Notes under the pieces: generated by a model
Database searches by the model: none
Told to the model about the DNA's origin: nothing
The model's input: the letters and a program-made list of their open reading frames with translations, nothing else
Made by a program: the position numbers and the translations under genes
In this document: positions 5,037 through 5,363 of the stretch, in pieces
Position numbering within the stretch: position 1 is the stretch's first letter
How the letters are laid out: every line of letters begins with the position of its first letter
Assembly: GCA_002402005.2 (NCBI GenBank)
Contig: NVUS02000215.1
Location: 1 to 5,363 of the forward strand
Length of the DNA: 5,363 nt
Source: OCS116 cluster bacterium
Lineage (GTDB): Bacteria; Pseudomonadota; Alphaproteobacteria; Rhizobiales; OSC116
Direction: 5' to 3'

Positions 5037-5363
5037 ATGATGTTTAAAAAAAATATTAGAAAACTGGCCACCGCAATAACCGTGGCTTCATTAATACCAC
5101 TTATATATTTGACATTAAATTTGGATAAATTAGATCAATATAATTTGATAAATAATTTTGAGCGTTATGATACAAATGCGTCTGAACAATTGGCCATTAT
5201 AAAAATTGACGATGCGAGCATTCAGCATATGTCCAATTGGCCATGGCCACGGAAAATATATGGCGAACTTATTGATAAGCTTGCCGCATCACAACCCAAA
5301 ATGGTGGTTTTTGATATTGACTTTAGCTCAAATTCGAACCCTTTTGATGACAGTGTCTTTGCC
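5037..5363 (+). CDS. CHASE2-domain sensor protein, N-terminal part (cut by window edge)
   Basis: The first 109 residues are visible. A basic start (KKNIRK) is followed by one membrane helix (about 10-28) and then the start of an extracytoplasmic CHASE2 domain. The sequence QLAIIKIDDASI (51-62), the diagnostic WPWPR (68-72), a helix with ELIDKLA (77-83), and VVFDIDF (90-96) with a later DD match the family's vaIDd.Si...WPWpR...l...l...vv.fDi.F pattern. CHASE2 sensors are anchored in the inner membrane with a large periplasmic loop, and usually end in an adenylate/guanylate cyclase, histidine kinase, GGDEF/EAL or Ser/Thr kinase module; which one is present here lies beyond the window. ATG 5037 has GGA (5028-5030) 6 nt upstream; ATG 5040 is the next codon. 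The upstream region contains operator-like repeats. Confidence 0.88.
   Translation, partial: MMFKKNIRKLATAITVASLIPLIYLTLNLDKLDQYNLINNFERYDTNASEQLAIIKIDDASIQHMSNWPWPRKIYGELIDKLAASQPKMVVFDIDFSSNSNPFDDSVFA

Noticed and set aside
1..5363. Tandem repeats, CRISPR, IS ends, tRNA or rRNA
   Set aside because: No regularly spaced direct repeats, transposase motifs, terminal inverted repeats or cloverleaf sequences were seen on either strand.

Overview
The window looks like a stretch of chromosome from a fairly AT-rich alphaproteobacterium. By eye the GC content is about 40-45%. A Rhodobacterales-like or related marine lineage is my guess, based on three genes: a YARHG/DUF4453 secreted protein, a small secreted LGVT...NKAxLLPC protein, and a DnaQ-fold exonuclease with a conserved C-terminal extension. 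The taxon is inference; no rRNA, tRNA or other marker gene is present. I see no mobile element, CRISPR array, phage gene or RNA gene.

Left part (1-1967): a glutathione S-transferase (leftward, cut by the window edge) is divergent from a rightward cluster of MarR-type regulator, GNAT acetyltransferase and class III (calcineurin-like) phosphodiesterase. The genes in the cluster are 3 and 10 nt apart. The 104-bp divergent region carries three 14-bp GATGCA/TGCATC dyads about 27-28 bp apart. The middle one fills the spacer of a strong GST promoter (TTGACA-17-TATATA), and the third lies over the probable MarR promoter. This is the layout of a MarR repressor controlling itself, its operon and a neighbouring detoxification gene, and it is the best-supported regulatory reading in the window.

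Middle (1968-4088): a weak terminator candidate and a good sigma70-type promoter precede a small acidic protein with a tentative DUF3037-like N-terminus. Convergent to it is a leftward pair: a secreted YARHG/DUF4453 protein followed by a DEDDh 3'-5' exonuclease 29 nt downstream.

Right part (4089-5363): a strong bidirectional hairpin terminator separates the YARHG gene from a leftward gene for a small exported, low-complexity protein. A gene-free region of about 410 bp with a 24-bp imperfect palindrome follows. The window ends inside a rightward CHASE2-domain sensor gene. Three leftward reading frames run upstream of what I consider their true starts (3450, 4088, 4624); ribosome-binding sites, signal peptides, a promoter or a terminator argue for the shorter forms.

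I found no convincing new multi-gene system. The most interesting items are the three-dyad operator, the coupling of a phosphodiesterase and an acetyltransferase to a MarR/GST stress locus, the unassigned small protein at 2095-2463, and the palindrome between the exported protein and the CHASE2 gene.
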